A stretch of 53,413 nucleotides of DNA from Sedimentisphaerales bacterium (lineage in GTDB: Bacteria > Planctomycetota > Phycisphaerae > Sedimentisphaerales > SM23-30): the NCBI GenBank assembly GCA_016928435.1, contig JAFGKT010000050.1, positions 1 to 53,413 of the forward strand. The letters are read 5' to 3'. Of this stretch, positions 42,139 to 50,159 are shown piece by piece. Position 1 is the first letter of the stretch. Every line of letters starts with the position of its first letter. The position numbers and the translations under genes were made by a program. The notes below the pieces were generated by a model. The model was not told where the DNA came from. It saw nothing but the letters and a program-made list of their open reading frames with translations, and made no database searches.

Positions 42139-42393
42139 GCTTTCAGCTCCACCTAAAATCATCCTAACCAATCGTTTACCACTCTGTCCTATCTTACGAA
42201 TCTGCTCTCGAAAAAATCGCGAAATACCTCAGTAACCGTATTGGGCAGCCTGTGTTAACGAAAAAATTGGTTTACATACAGCCCCACCTGGAATAACCTG
42301 CTAGTGACGGTCAGACGAAGTTTCCTCTTGGTTCTGGATTGTCGCAGTATTACTTGGCTTGAGAATCGATGGTTTTACATGGGAGCGGCAACA

Positions 42394-43803
42394 ATGTCCT
42401 TGGACGGCCTATTCAAACTCAAAGAACACAATACTACAGTCTCGCGTGAGATTGTGGGCGGCCTAACCACTTTCATGGCCTTGAGTTATATTATTTTTGT
42501 CCAGCCGGTTGTCTTGAGCAGCACCGGCATGGACCCCTCGGCTGTGATGTTTGCCACCTGTGTTTGCTCAGCCCTGGCGTGTTTCATCATGGGCCTTTGG
42601 GCTAATCTGCCCATTGCCTTGGCGCCGGCTATGGGCCACAATTTCTTCTTTGCCTTTACTGTTTGCGGAGCGGTCGCGGCAGGGGGGTTCGGACTCAGTT
42701 GGCAGCAGGCTCTCGCGGCTAATTTTATCGCTGGGTGTTTGTTCCTAATTATGTCCCTGTTTGGTTTACGCCAAGTTATTATGAACGCTATACCCACCGG
42801 ACTCAAATACGCCATCGCCGCCGGCATCGGCTTGCTAATCGCTTTTATCGGCTTACAGTGGTCCGGCATAGTGGTCGCCAAAAACGGTGTCTATGTCGGG
42901 CTGGGAAATCTCCGTCAACCCGTTGTCTTGCTCAGCATCTTCGGCCTGCTTGTTATTGCCGTTCTCTCCGCTTACAGAATCAAAGCTGCCATATTCCTTG
43001 GTATGTTAGCTACGGTTGTAGCAGGATATTTTTGGAGCAAGTTTACTGATGTGTCCTTGATTTCCACCGCTGCCGTGACTGAATTTCCCAACGTATCTGC
43101 CACTGCCGGGCAAATATTTCCCGCGTTCGGCGGATTGTTGGGCCAAGGATGGGGCACTGTGGCTGTGATAGTTTTCACTTTTCTGCTCTTGGATGTTTTT
43201 GACACAATCGGCACAATTGTCGCTGTTACTGAGAGGGCCGGTCTGATGAAAGACGGCCAATTGCCTCAAGCCCGACAAGCCATGGTCGCTGACGCCGTCG
43301 GTACTATTTCCGGTACGGTTATGGGTACCAGTACCATCACCAGTTATGTTGAATCGTGTGCCGGAGTTGCCGCCGGAGCCCGAACCGGCTTGGCTGCGGT
43401 AGTCACAGGTATTGCCTTTCTAGTTGCTATATTCGCTTATCCATTCGTCGGCGTTTTCAGCTCTGATGTATCCGTCTCGCTCGCCCAGCTCGGTTCTGAT
43501 ACCCAAAACGCTATACCGTTTTTCAACAGCACCAGTTGCTATCCAGTAATCGCTCCGGTACTGATTGTCATTGGCTGTTATATGCTGCCCATGGTACGCA
43601 AAATCAATTGGGAAGACTTTTCCGAAGCCTTGCCCGCTTTCCTTACATTTGTTGTAATGCAGTTTTCTCTGAGTATTACCGACGGTATTGCTTGGGGATT
43701 CATCAGCTATGCACTGCTTAAGTTGCTCACCGGCAAGCCCCGCCAATGTCCGGTCGTCGTATATGTGTGTTCGGTGTTTTTTATTTTGCACTATATTCTC
43801 TAA
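42394..43803 (+). CDS. NCS2-family guanine/hypoxanthine permease
   Basis: A 469-residue inner-membrane permease with about 13 hydrophobic segments. Family features are present: REIVGGLTTFMALSYIIFVQP (about 18-38), LAPAMGHNFFFAF (about 75-87, where many relatives read GMGxNAFFAY), and LLLDVFDTIGTIVAVTERAGL. This places it in the AzgA/PbuG branch that imports adenine, guanine or hypoxanthine with protons. The start at 42394 follows GGGAG by 8 nt; a frame reaching 42304 has no ribosome site. Specificity is inferred only from the family. Confidence 0.85.
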   Translation: MSLDGLFKLKEHNTTVSREIVGGLTTFMALSYIIFVQPVVLSSTGMDPSAVMFATCVCSALACFIMGLWANLPIALAPAMGHNFFFAFTVCGAVAAGGFGLSWQQALAANFIAGCLFLIMSLFGLRQVIMNAIPTGLKYAIAAGIGLLIAFIGLQWSGIVVAKNGVYVGLGNLRQPVVLLSIFGLLVIAVLSAYRIKAAIFLGMLATVVAGYFWSKFTDVSLISTAAVTEFPNVSATAGQIFPAFGGLLGQGWGTVAVIVFTFLLLDVFDTIGTIVAVTERAGLMKDGQLPQARQAMVADAVGTISGTVMGTSTITSYVESCAGVAAGARTGLAAVVTGIAFLVAIFAYPFVGVFSSDVSVSLAQLGSDTQNAIPFFNSTSCYPVIAPVLIVIGCYMLPMVRKINWEDFSEALPAFLTFVVMQFSLSITDGIAWGFISYALLKLLTGKPRQCPVVVYVCSVFFILHYIL

Positions 43804-43849
43804 ATCTGTGTTGTTCGCCCGAACGACAATTCAGGAAAGGAGCTTCGTC

Positions 43850-45169
43850 ATGAACGCTAAAAATCAAAGATTATCCTCTGTGCTTATCCGACAAATCGGA
43901 CTTTGGACTGCTGTAGTGTTGATGTTGCTGACGTTGGCCTCAAGTAGTTGGGCCCAATCCGAAAGCGGTGACGTCGCCGAAGAGGTCATCGGCATAATAC
44001 TAAATGAAATGGGTTCCAATTCAGATTCGTCCGGCCCTTATGTTTACGGCAGTAATCGTACCACCTCCTATCAAACCTGTTCGCAGTGCGGCCGTCGTTA
44101 TCCCAGTGAATATCAGTACTGCCCGTTTGATGGCACATCTCTGCGCCGCGGCGGCAATCTGAATTATGATCGCCCCGTGCTGATTCTAGGTGACGACACC
44201 CGAGAAGGATATCATTCACTCCAGCGCGTGGCGATGGACGCTGGTGTTGACACCGTTTACATGGGTCTCCGCGATTCTTCATCCCGGCGAGGGCGCAATA
44301 ACCGCGGTGGTGATGAATTTCGCACTAACTTTGATCCCCAGGATTACGCCGGCATCTTCTGTACCGTCCATTTAGACGAGGATTATTCCGAAGAAATGCG
44401 CATGATTCGCCAAGCTGTCACCGACTATGGCTGTCGGGTAATATTCCACGTGGTCGGGCCCAGCAACAGAGCTTTGGAACGCGAGTTTGATGTCGCTTTT
44501 GAGAGAGCCAACTGGCCCAGCGGCACCGACCGTACCGGTTTTGATGGCGGTTATCTATTGAACTTGCTGGAAGACCTGACCATAATCGGCGAAAACGAAT
44601 ACGGCCTGGATGATGTCAGCAGTGCCTATCGACAAAAAACATATCATGGCATCACGGTCGGCGCGGGTCGAGAATGGGGCCGTGGTTCCATTGTCTTCTT
44701 GGCTTTGCCCGTCGATTTCGCCTACGATTCGCAAGTATATCAAGGTGACAATGAACATGCCGCTATGCGACTGCTTGCCTGGATTGCCGCTGCCGAGGTC
44801 GTCGGTGGCAATTACGATTATGATGACGATTATGATGATGATATTGACAATCCTGTCATGCTAGGCATCTCCGCCCGGGATCTCAGCAATTCTGATCGGA
44901 ACCGCTATGATTATGATGGTTATGGCGGAGTACTGGTCAGCGAAGTCTGGCGTGATTATCCCGGCGACGAAGCCGGCATGCGCGAGGATGACATCATCAC
45001 GCGATTTGACGGCCAAAGAGTCAGAGATGTTGAACATTTGGGAGATTTGTTGGACGATGTAGATCGCAACTCCACGGTTCGCGTTGTGGTTTATCGCCGG
45101 GGCGATTACCGTAACCTAAACGTACGATTCAACTACAATACCATCTTGGACAACATCCCCATACATTAG
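43850..45169 (+). CDS. Secreted zinc-ribbon and PDZ-domain protein
   Basis: A 439-residue exported protein. The signal peptide (about 1-36) ends SSSWAQ. A short Cys motif, CSQCGRRYPSEYQYCPFDG (about 77-95), looks like half a zinc ribbon. A central alpha/beta domain (about 105-330) resembles a DUF4159/glutamine-amidotransferase-like fold: VLILGDDTREGYHSLQRVAMDAGVDTV and so on. An Asp/Tyr-rich segment (about 325-335) follows, and a PDZ domain (about 345-435) ends the protein. A PDZ without a protease domain implies binding. GAAAGGAG precedes the ATG. The function is not recognised. Confidence 0.7.
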   Translation: MNAKNQRLSSVLIRQIGLWTAVVLMLLTLASSSWAQSESGDVAEEVIGIILNEMGSNSDSSGPYVYGSNRTTSYQTCSQCGRRYPSEYQYCPFDGTSLRRGGNLNYDRPVLILGDDTREGYHSLQRVAMDAGVDTVYMGLRDSSSRRGRNNRGGDEFRTNFDPQDYAGIFCTVHLDEDYSEEMRMIRQAVTDYGCRVIFHVVGPSNRALEREFDVAFERANWPSGTDRTGFDGGYLLNLLEDLTIIGENEYGLDDVSSAYRQKTYHGITVGAGREWGRGSIVFLALPVDFAYDSQVYQGDNEHAAMRLLAWIAAAEVVGGNYDYDDDYDDDIDNPVMLGISARDLSNSDRNRYDYDGYGGVLVSEVWRDYPGDEAGMREDDIITRFDGQRVRDVEHLGDLLDDVDRNSTVRVVVYRRGDYRNLNVRFNYNTILDNIPIH

Positions 45170-45236
45170 TTCTCTACTCATCACGAATGTGTATGCATAC
45201 GTGCAGTAACCAGCAGTAGATTTGTCTTGATAAATT

Positions 45237-45275
45237 AAAAGGCGCTTCCGGAACAAGTTTTCGGGGGCGCCTTTT
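45237..45275. terminator. Bidirectional terminator between convergent genes
   Basis: Stem AAAAGGCGC/GCGCCTTTT (45237-45245 with 45267-45275), with T-runs on both strands, between the PDZ-protein gene and gspK. Confidence 0.8.
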
Positions 45276-45303
45276 GCTTTGGCGGCGGGTAGGGGGGTAA
45301 CGT

Positions 45304-46704
45304 TCAACGAGTCTCATGCCAGTACAAAACACGCACCGGTGTCGTGGAACGGTCAACTACCGCTTCCACCGAGTGCCGTAAGCCTGTACGTTGTGCTTGA
45401 GCTAGAGAGCGTATGGTGAAAACATTACTGCGAACCGTAATTAAGCCCGCGATCTCCCTGAAAATACCGATCGTCATGTCCGGCACCGTCAGCAATTCCG
45501 CAATACTCGTGAAACCCTGCGACAGTTCTTGACGTCGTTGTATAATGTTTTCTGCCAGATCCAAAGTGATCTGAGGCAAAGTCTGTAAAACAACCAGCGA
45601 AGCCGTATTGATATTGATTCGCCCGGCAATTGTTTCAGACTCATCAACGGTAATGTGATCGGCGATCCTGCGAAACGTCACAAAGTCCAACGGCATAGCC
45701 TCGATTTCCGCTTCACTGCTGTCTTCGGACTCCGCTTCCGTTCCAGCTTCGCTTTGGGCCTGAGGCTCAGGTCCGGCTTCCGCGACACTCCTCAAATCAA
45801 TTTCCGCTTCGATATCCAATATCTCAGCAATGTTGGCAAATCCGTTGCCGCGATTCTCCACAATCCATGCAGCGTGATTGACCGTCAAATCCAACTCATC
45901 TTCCAGTTGAGCGAGATTTGCGGTATTAATATTCACTCTTGCCGCGCCTTCACCATCAACATTGTGTTCGTACGAATACACCGTTATATATGCCAGCCAG
46001 CCGCGGTCGAGCATATCGTCTTCATTGTCAGCCGGCATCATAGTGTCGCCGTCGTTTTCGTTGTTTTCCAGTATGCCGTTTAAATTGCGGTCTTCCCCAT
46101 AGAGCAACGATTCGCTGACCCCCGGCACCTGTCCCAAAGAACGGATCGTTGTGAACCCACGCCGTTGCGAGTCTCCGGAACTCGTCCCATCGCCTAGTTC
46201 ATCGAAGTTAATATTGCGATTGTCTCGTGCCGCTATAATCTGATCCACAAGAAATTCAGTCATGTTCGGTAGAGCTAAAATAGCTTCACGTGTTGCTGTG
46301 TTGATGTTCAATTTGGATGACTCATCGACAGCTCCATATAAGACAGGTTCGAGTGATATGCCTCGGTCCGCGACCACCGAATATGTGCCGTCAGTATTGG
46401 TCTGATCTCGAAATAGTTCCGAATTATCATACCAACTGTCAGCATAGCAGTCCGTCGCGCCTCTGTCATTCACCAATACGGCTATCGCCTTTTGTACTCC
46501 GGCACGCGCAAGCCAGCGAGCGCGAACCCGATCCCCAGCGGTGATACGAACGGCATTGTTCAACTTAACCGTCTGAGCTAAACCAGCCGCCAGTATAGCT
46601 ATCACAACCAAAGCCCAAAGAACTAATATCAATACCATCCCCCGGTATGAATGGCTAAGGGAATATAACTTATTCCGACTAATTGTCCTGTGATAATGCT
46701 GCAT
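45304..46704 (-). CDS. gspK: Type II secretion minor pseudopilin GspK-like protein
   Basis: A 466-residue protein with the pseudopilin N-terminal hydrophobic helix after a short basic leader (SHSYRGMVLILVLWALVVIAILAAGLAQ). It is followed by the large GspK periplasmic domain with repeated SAM/helix-hairpin-helix-like segments: NINTATREAILALPNM, VNINTANLAQLEDEL, ININTASLVVLQTLP. GspK caps the pseudopilus tip with GspI and GspJ. An acidic stretch of about 30 residues (around 300-330) is unusual. The start overlaps the end of gspJ by 26 nt. Confidence 0.85.
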   Translation of the reverse strand: MQHYHRTISRNKLYSLSHSYRGMVLILVLWALVVIAILAAGLAQTVKLNNAVRITAGDRVRARWLARAGVQKAIAVLVNDRGATDCYADSWYDNSELFRDQTNTDGTYSVVADRGISLEPVLYGAVDESSKLNINTATREAILALPNMTEFLVDQIIAARDNRNINFDELGDGTSSGDSQRRGFTTIRSLGQVPGVSESLLYGEDRNLNGILENNENDGDTMMPADNEDDMLDRGWLAYITVYSYEHNVDGEGAARVNINTANLAQLEDELDLTVNHAAWIVENRGNGFANIAEILDIEAEIDLRSVAEAGPEPQAQSEAGTEAESEDSSEAEIEAMPLDFVTFRRIADHITVDESETIAGRININTASLVVLQTLPQITLDLAENIIQRRQELSQGFTSIAELLTVPDMTIGIFREIAGLITVRSNVFTIRSLAQAQRTGLRHSVEAVVDRSTTPVRVLYWHETR

Positions 46705-47383
46705 TTATAGTATTTTGACTATCAGAAAGTGTGGGACTGATCGCGCAAAAAGCGACTGTTTGGCTGAACTCCAAAGAAAGTCCGCTTTTAGTATCAGTTA
46801 ATACAAAATGGACCCGCCCCGATAACGGTAATTGATCAATTGCATCCCAATAACTACGCCAATCGCTGCCATCGAAAAACTCGAAACTCAATTCCGTTAC
46901 ATTTTTGGCCAGGATAACATTGATACTGCCTGCGTTCACCCGACCGATGTCGTTCAGGGCTGTACATCGACGTGTAAGCGTAAAACAACTTTTATCGTCC
47001 AAAGAAGGCGCAAGAATATATTCCACTTCACAAATATCCCCCGTTGCTTCATTGTCATTAAAAAAGTGACTTTGCACCGTTCTAAACAATAAGCGGGTCA
47101 CGCCGGTTCCGCTTGAACCGTCCGTCGCAATGAATAGTACCGGCTCCGACGGCGAATTACGATATATGTTCGCCCAGTCGTCCCGCAATCGGTCCAGCAC
47201 ATATCGGCCGTTACCGTTGACCTCCGATAGGATATCCAGCCTCGCCCGAACAGAACTAGTGTGATGCAAAGTAACCAACGCCACCACAATCACCATCGCC
47301 GCCAGACCTACCGCCAGCAATACCTCCAGCAGAGTGAAACCCGCTTGTCTCTTTTTTGTTTTTTCTTGTGTTACGCGGTGCAT
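46679..47383 (-). CDS. gspJ: Type II secretion minor pseudopilin GspJ-like protein
   Basis: A 234-residue protein starting MHRVTQEKTKKRQAGFTLLEVLLAVG, a prepilin leader cleaved at Gly-Phe followed by a hydrophobic helix. The periplasmic part (LDILSEVNGNGRYVLDRLRDDWANIYR, then beta strands) fits GspJ. The family would place it in the pseudopilus tip complex with GspI and GspK, whose genes flank it. The start is uncertain: a GTG at 47446 overlapping gspI is the alternative, and neither has a strong ribosome site. Confidence 0.8.
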   Translation of the reverse strand: MHRVTQEKTKKRQAGFTLLEVLLAVGLAAMVIVVALVTLHHTSSVRARLDILSEVNGNGRYVLDRLRDDWANIYRNSPSEPVLFIATDGSSGTGVTRLLFRTVQSHFFNDNEATGDICEVEYILAPSLDDKSCFTLTRRCTALNDIGRVNAGSINVILAKNVTELSFEFFDGSDWRSYWDAIDQLPLSGRVHFVLTDTKSGLSLEFSQTVAFCAISPTLSDSQNTINAALSQDN

Positions 47384-47426
47384 CGCAAGGCGGTTGCCCT
47401 GAACACCCCCGGATATAATCTGACAA

Positions 47427-47840
47427 CTAGTATTCAAGAAATTCACCTGGCTGTTGCGGATCGAAGATCAATGTGGTTGATGTTACTTCATGGACACCGT
47501 TTTGTGACAGCCAATTTATCGTTACCGCCACTTCATAAAGATTGCTCTCGGCGGTCGGCTCAATGCGGTATTCACAATGATACTCTGCGCAAGGCCTGAC
47601 AACATTTCTCTGTAAGGCGAGTTCCTGTTTCATTAAGGAAGCAGGCCCCTGCAGCAAGGCTTGCTCAAAACATTCATCAAGTATCTGATAGGCAGTCTCA
47701 TATTGTTGACAGCGCAGCCAGTTTTTGCTGCAATGCTGACTGATGCCGCAAGCGACCACCGCTCCGATCGCCAGCAGCAATGCCCCAACCAACGCCTCGA
47801 TAATAGTAAACCCCTTCTGTTTTTTACATATCTTAGGCAT
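47427..47840 (-). CDS. gspI: Type II secretion minor pseudopilin GspI-like protein
   Basis: A 137-residue protein with a type IV prepilin leader (KKQKGFTIIEALVGALLLAIG, cleavage after Gly10) and a short periplasmic domain. Gene order and size fit GspI. The four cysteines suggest disulfides. It precedes gspJ. Confidence 0.78.
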   Translation of the reverse strand: MPKICKKQKGFTIIEALVGALLLAIGAVVACGISQHCSKNWLRCQQYETAYQILDECFEQALLQGPASLMKQELALQRNVVRPCAEYHCEYRIEPTAESNLYEVAVTINWLSQNGVHEVTSTTLIFDPQQPGEFLEY

Positions 47841-48272
47841 TCGTATCTCACACTAGTAACCGTTCACGCTCTCGCAACCACCAATAAACCCCAATAATGC
47901 CTTTATTCGTGCCGATTCGTATCCATTCGTGTTTATCTTGATTTATTGTGGTAGCGCCCAACGCCAATCGCCATTTCTTTTTCACCTACCGGGTGGCACC
48001 CTTTCGCGCAGCTAAAGGGTGGTCGAATACCAACCAAGTCCCATTCTCCAACCAACCACCGCCGGTCAATCTATCAGTGCACGCACCGATCTTTTGCGGT
48101 TAAAAATTCTCTGACCTATCTTCTTCTTTACGCTCACCGACTGACCCACTGTGTTATCATCATGCCCCTGGCAGCTATCTTATTCGCGAATATTAGTGTC
48201 AATTCGTGGTTCTCTTTGCTGTGAACGCTTACACATACCATTATCGCGGTCGATCATCTAAAGCAGTATGAA
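47841..48272. other. Gap in the gsp locus holding a palindromic repeat
   Basis: There are 432 bases without a gene between gspI and gspG. The region contains the dispersed repeat copy at 47989-48033 and short phrases like ATTCGTGxxGATTCGTATCCATTCGTG (47907-47932). No gspH gene is found here. Confidence 0.5.
47989..48033. repeat. Dispersed palindromic repeat, copy 1
   Basis: A 45-nt unit nearly identical to 53150-53194. It contains two nested hairpins, GGGTG/CACCC and CACCCTTT/AAAGGGTG, with a CGCGCAGCT loop. Resembles a REP-type intergenic palindrome. Confidence 0.65.
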
Positions 48273-48701
48273 CTATTCACTGATGATGTCAGCGTCGGCG
48301 TCTTCACCGCCTTGTTGTCCATCCGCACCATAACAAATAATGTCGTAGGGCCTGCCGTGTTGACCGGGGCGATTATAAACGTAAGGGTTTTTCCATGGGT
48401 CAATCAATTGGCTCTCACCACAGTATGGTCCTGCCCAACTGGCCAGTCCCGCCGGCTGTTCCACCAAAGCCCCCAGCCCTTCGGATTGTTCCGGAAAGCG
48501 ACCCGTGTCTTGCTCAAAGGCGGAAATGAACTGTTGCAGATTGGCTATCTGCGCCACAGCAATCGATCGTTTAGCCGGAGTGATCCGATTAAGTATCTGT
48601 GGCACGATGAACACCGCCAACAGCCCCAACAAAACCACAACCGCTAGTACCTCGATTAAGGTGAACGCCTTCCGGCTGGATGAATTGTCACAAGATTGCA
48701 T
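48273..48701 (-). CDS. gspG: Type II secretion major pseudopilin GspG
   Basis: A 142-residue pseudopilin. The prepilin leader SSRKAFTLIEVLAVVVLLGLLAVFIVP has Ala rather than Gly just before the Phe, which may affect cleavage efficiency. The C-terminal block DPWKNPYVYNRPGQHGRPYDIICYGADGQ, followed by GGEDADADI, is diagnostic for GspG, including the calcium-site residues. GspG forms the shaft of the pseudopilus. AGGAG lies 6 nt upstream. It is 81 nt after gspF. Confidence 0.92.
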   Translation of the reverse strand: MQSCDNSSSRKAFTLIEVLAVVVLLGLLAVFIVPQILNRITPAKRSIAVAQIANLQQFISAFEQDTGRFPEQSEGLGALVEQPAGLASWAGPYCGESQLIDPWKNPYVYNRPGQHGRPYDIICYGADGQQGGEDADADIISE

Positions 48702-48782
48702 ATGTAGCTCCTATAAATCCGGTATCACAAAAGCTGATATAAAGCCGTTATTGATCCCAAATGACGCTATGTAACTGAATTG

Positions 48783-50012
48783 TCAAAAAGGCGTAATTCC
48801 TGTTTCGATCTGCACAATAGGCAAAAGTGTTGCCGCCACGATAAACCCAACCATGGCCGCCAAAATCAAAATCAGTATCGCCGGGAACAAACTCATGAAA
48901 CGGTTTACCGCCACATCAGTGTCTTTGTCAAACGCGTCTGCTACTTTCAGTAGCGATTCCCCTAAACGCCCGGTTTGCTCGCCGACCGTCACAATTTGCA
49001 CCAGCAATGGCGGAAAATTGCCTGACCTCCGCAACGGCTCAGCCAACGAAGACCCGCTGCGAATCTTCTGCGTTAATTGATCTGTCTCTCGTGCCAAAAC
49101 TTCATTACCCAAACAGTTACGCACAATTTGCAGTGCGTCCAAGATATTGATGCCGCTATGTGTCAAAGTCCCTAATGTGCGTGCGAACCGCGATACCGCC
49201 CACTTACGCCGCAAAGGCCCAACTATTGGAATACGCAATTTAATCGCATCCATATAGTAACTGCCCATGGGCGAGTTCTTCCATTGACGCAGCGCCAAAT
49301 ACAATATCAGCAAGCCCGCCGTTATGAACCCGCCGTACAGACGCAGAAAACCGCTTATCGCCAGTAGTGCCCGGGTCGGCCAAGGAAGCAAAGCTGTTTC
49401 CGTCGCTAAAGTCGAGATCACCTGTGGCAGTATCCAGGTGACCACAATCGCAACCGAGATAATCCCTATGCAAAGAACAAACCCCGGATATAGGGCCGCT
49501 GTGAGAATGCGATTCTTGGTTTCGTAGTCTCGTTCGGTCAGCGAAGCCAACTGAGACATGCTTTGATCCAGTTTGCCTGAAGCCTCTCCCAGTTGCACCA
49601 TGGAGATATGCAAATCATCGAAGCTGCGCGGGTATTGCTTTAACGCGAAACTCAAAGTCTGCCCCGATTCCACTGTCTTGGCCATGGATTTCAGCAACGA
49701 TTGTACCCGCGCCGATGGATTTTGTTGAGCCACCACCTGCAACGCCGACATCAAAGGTAGTTGTGCCCCCAAAGCCGTCGCCAGTTGACCAATCAGCTCC
49801 ACCCGTTGGCGGTCAGTGAGTTTCAGTTTGTAAGTCTTTTTTGGCTTGGAACTTGTGTCTTGCTTGGCCGTCGCGATTAGGGGCCTTATCTCGTCCGTGA
49901 ACAGCCCTCGTTCAGCCAGCATACCCTGCGCAGTCTCCATATCCGGCGCATTAAGTTCCCCCCTAAGCTGTTGCCCCGAACGATTGATCGCTTTGTACTG
50001 GAAACTCGGCAT
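48783..50012 (-). CDS. gspF: Type II secretion inner-membrane platform protein GspF
   Basis: A 409-residue polytopic protein starting MPSFQYKAINRSGQQLRGELNA. It has two T2SSF domains (about 65-190 and 268-390), each with the E-x-S-G-x-L-D type motif (QLGEASGKLDQSM, TVGEQTGRLGESL), and three membrane segments (about 165-195, 215-240, 375-400). GspF forms the assembly platform with the ATPase GspE. It is the first of the gsp genes seen; gspE and gspD are not in the window and must lie elsewhere. The start at 50012 shares its GAGCTACAT leader with gspG. Confidence 0.92.
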   Translation of the reverse strand: MPSFQYKAINRSGQQLRGELNAPDMETAQGMLAERGLFTDEIRPLIATAKQDTSSKPKKTYKLKLTDRQRVELIGQLATALGAQLPLMSALQVVAQQNPSARVQSLLKSMAKTVESGQTLSFALKQYPRSFDDLHISMVQLGEASGKLDQSMSQLASLTERDYETKNRILTAALYPGFVLCIGIISVAIVVTWILPQVISTLATETALLPWPTRALLAISGFLRLYGGFITAGLLILYLALRQWKNSPMGSYYMDAIKLRIPIVGPLRRKWAVSRFARTLGTLTHSGINILDALQIVRNCLGNEVLARETDQLTQKIRSGSSLAEPLRRSGNFPPLLVQIVTVGEQTGRLGESLLKVADAFDKDTDVAVNRFMSLFPAILILILAAMVGFIVAATLLPIVQIETGITPF

Positions 50013-50159
50013 ATGTAGCTCTGAATACAAGTGGCGGTCAAGAAACCATCCAAGACAACGATTTTAGAGCCGTCCATGCGTAAAGCTATACTCTACTCTA
50101 AGTTGCTTCCAAGGTCAAATCGCTCTTTTTCTATCCGGCAGAGCCAGTCGCTGTTTGTC

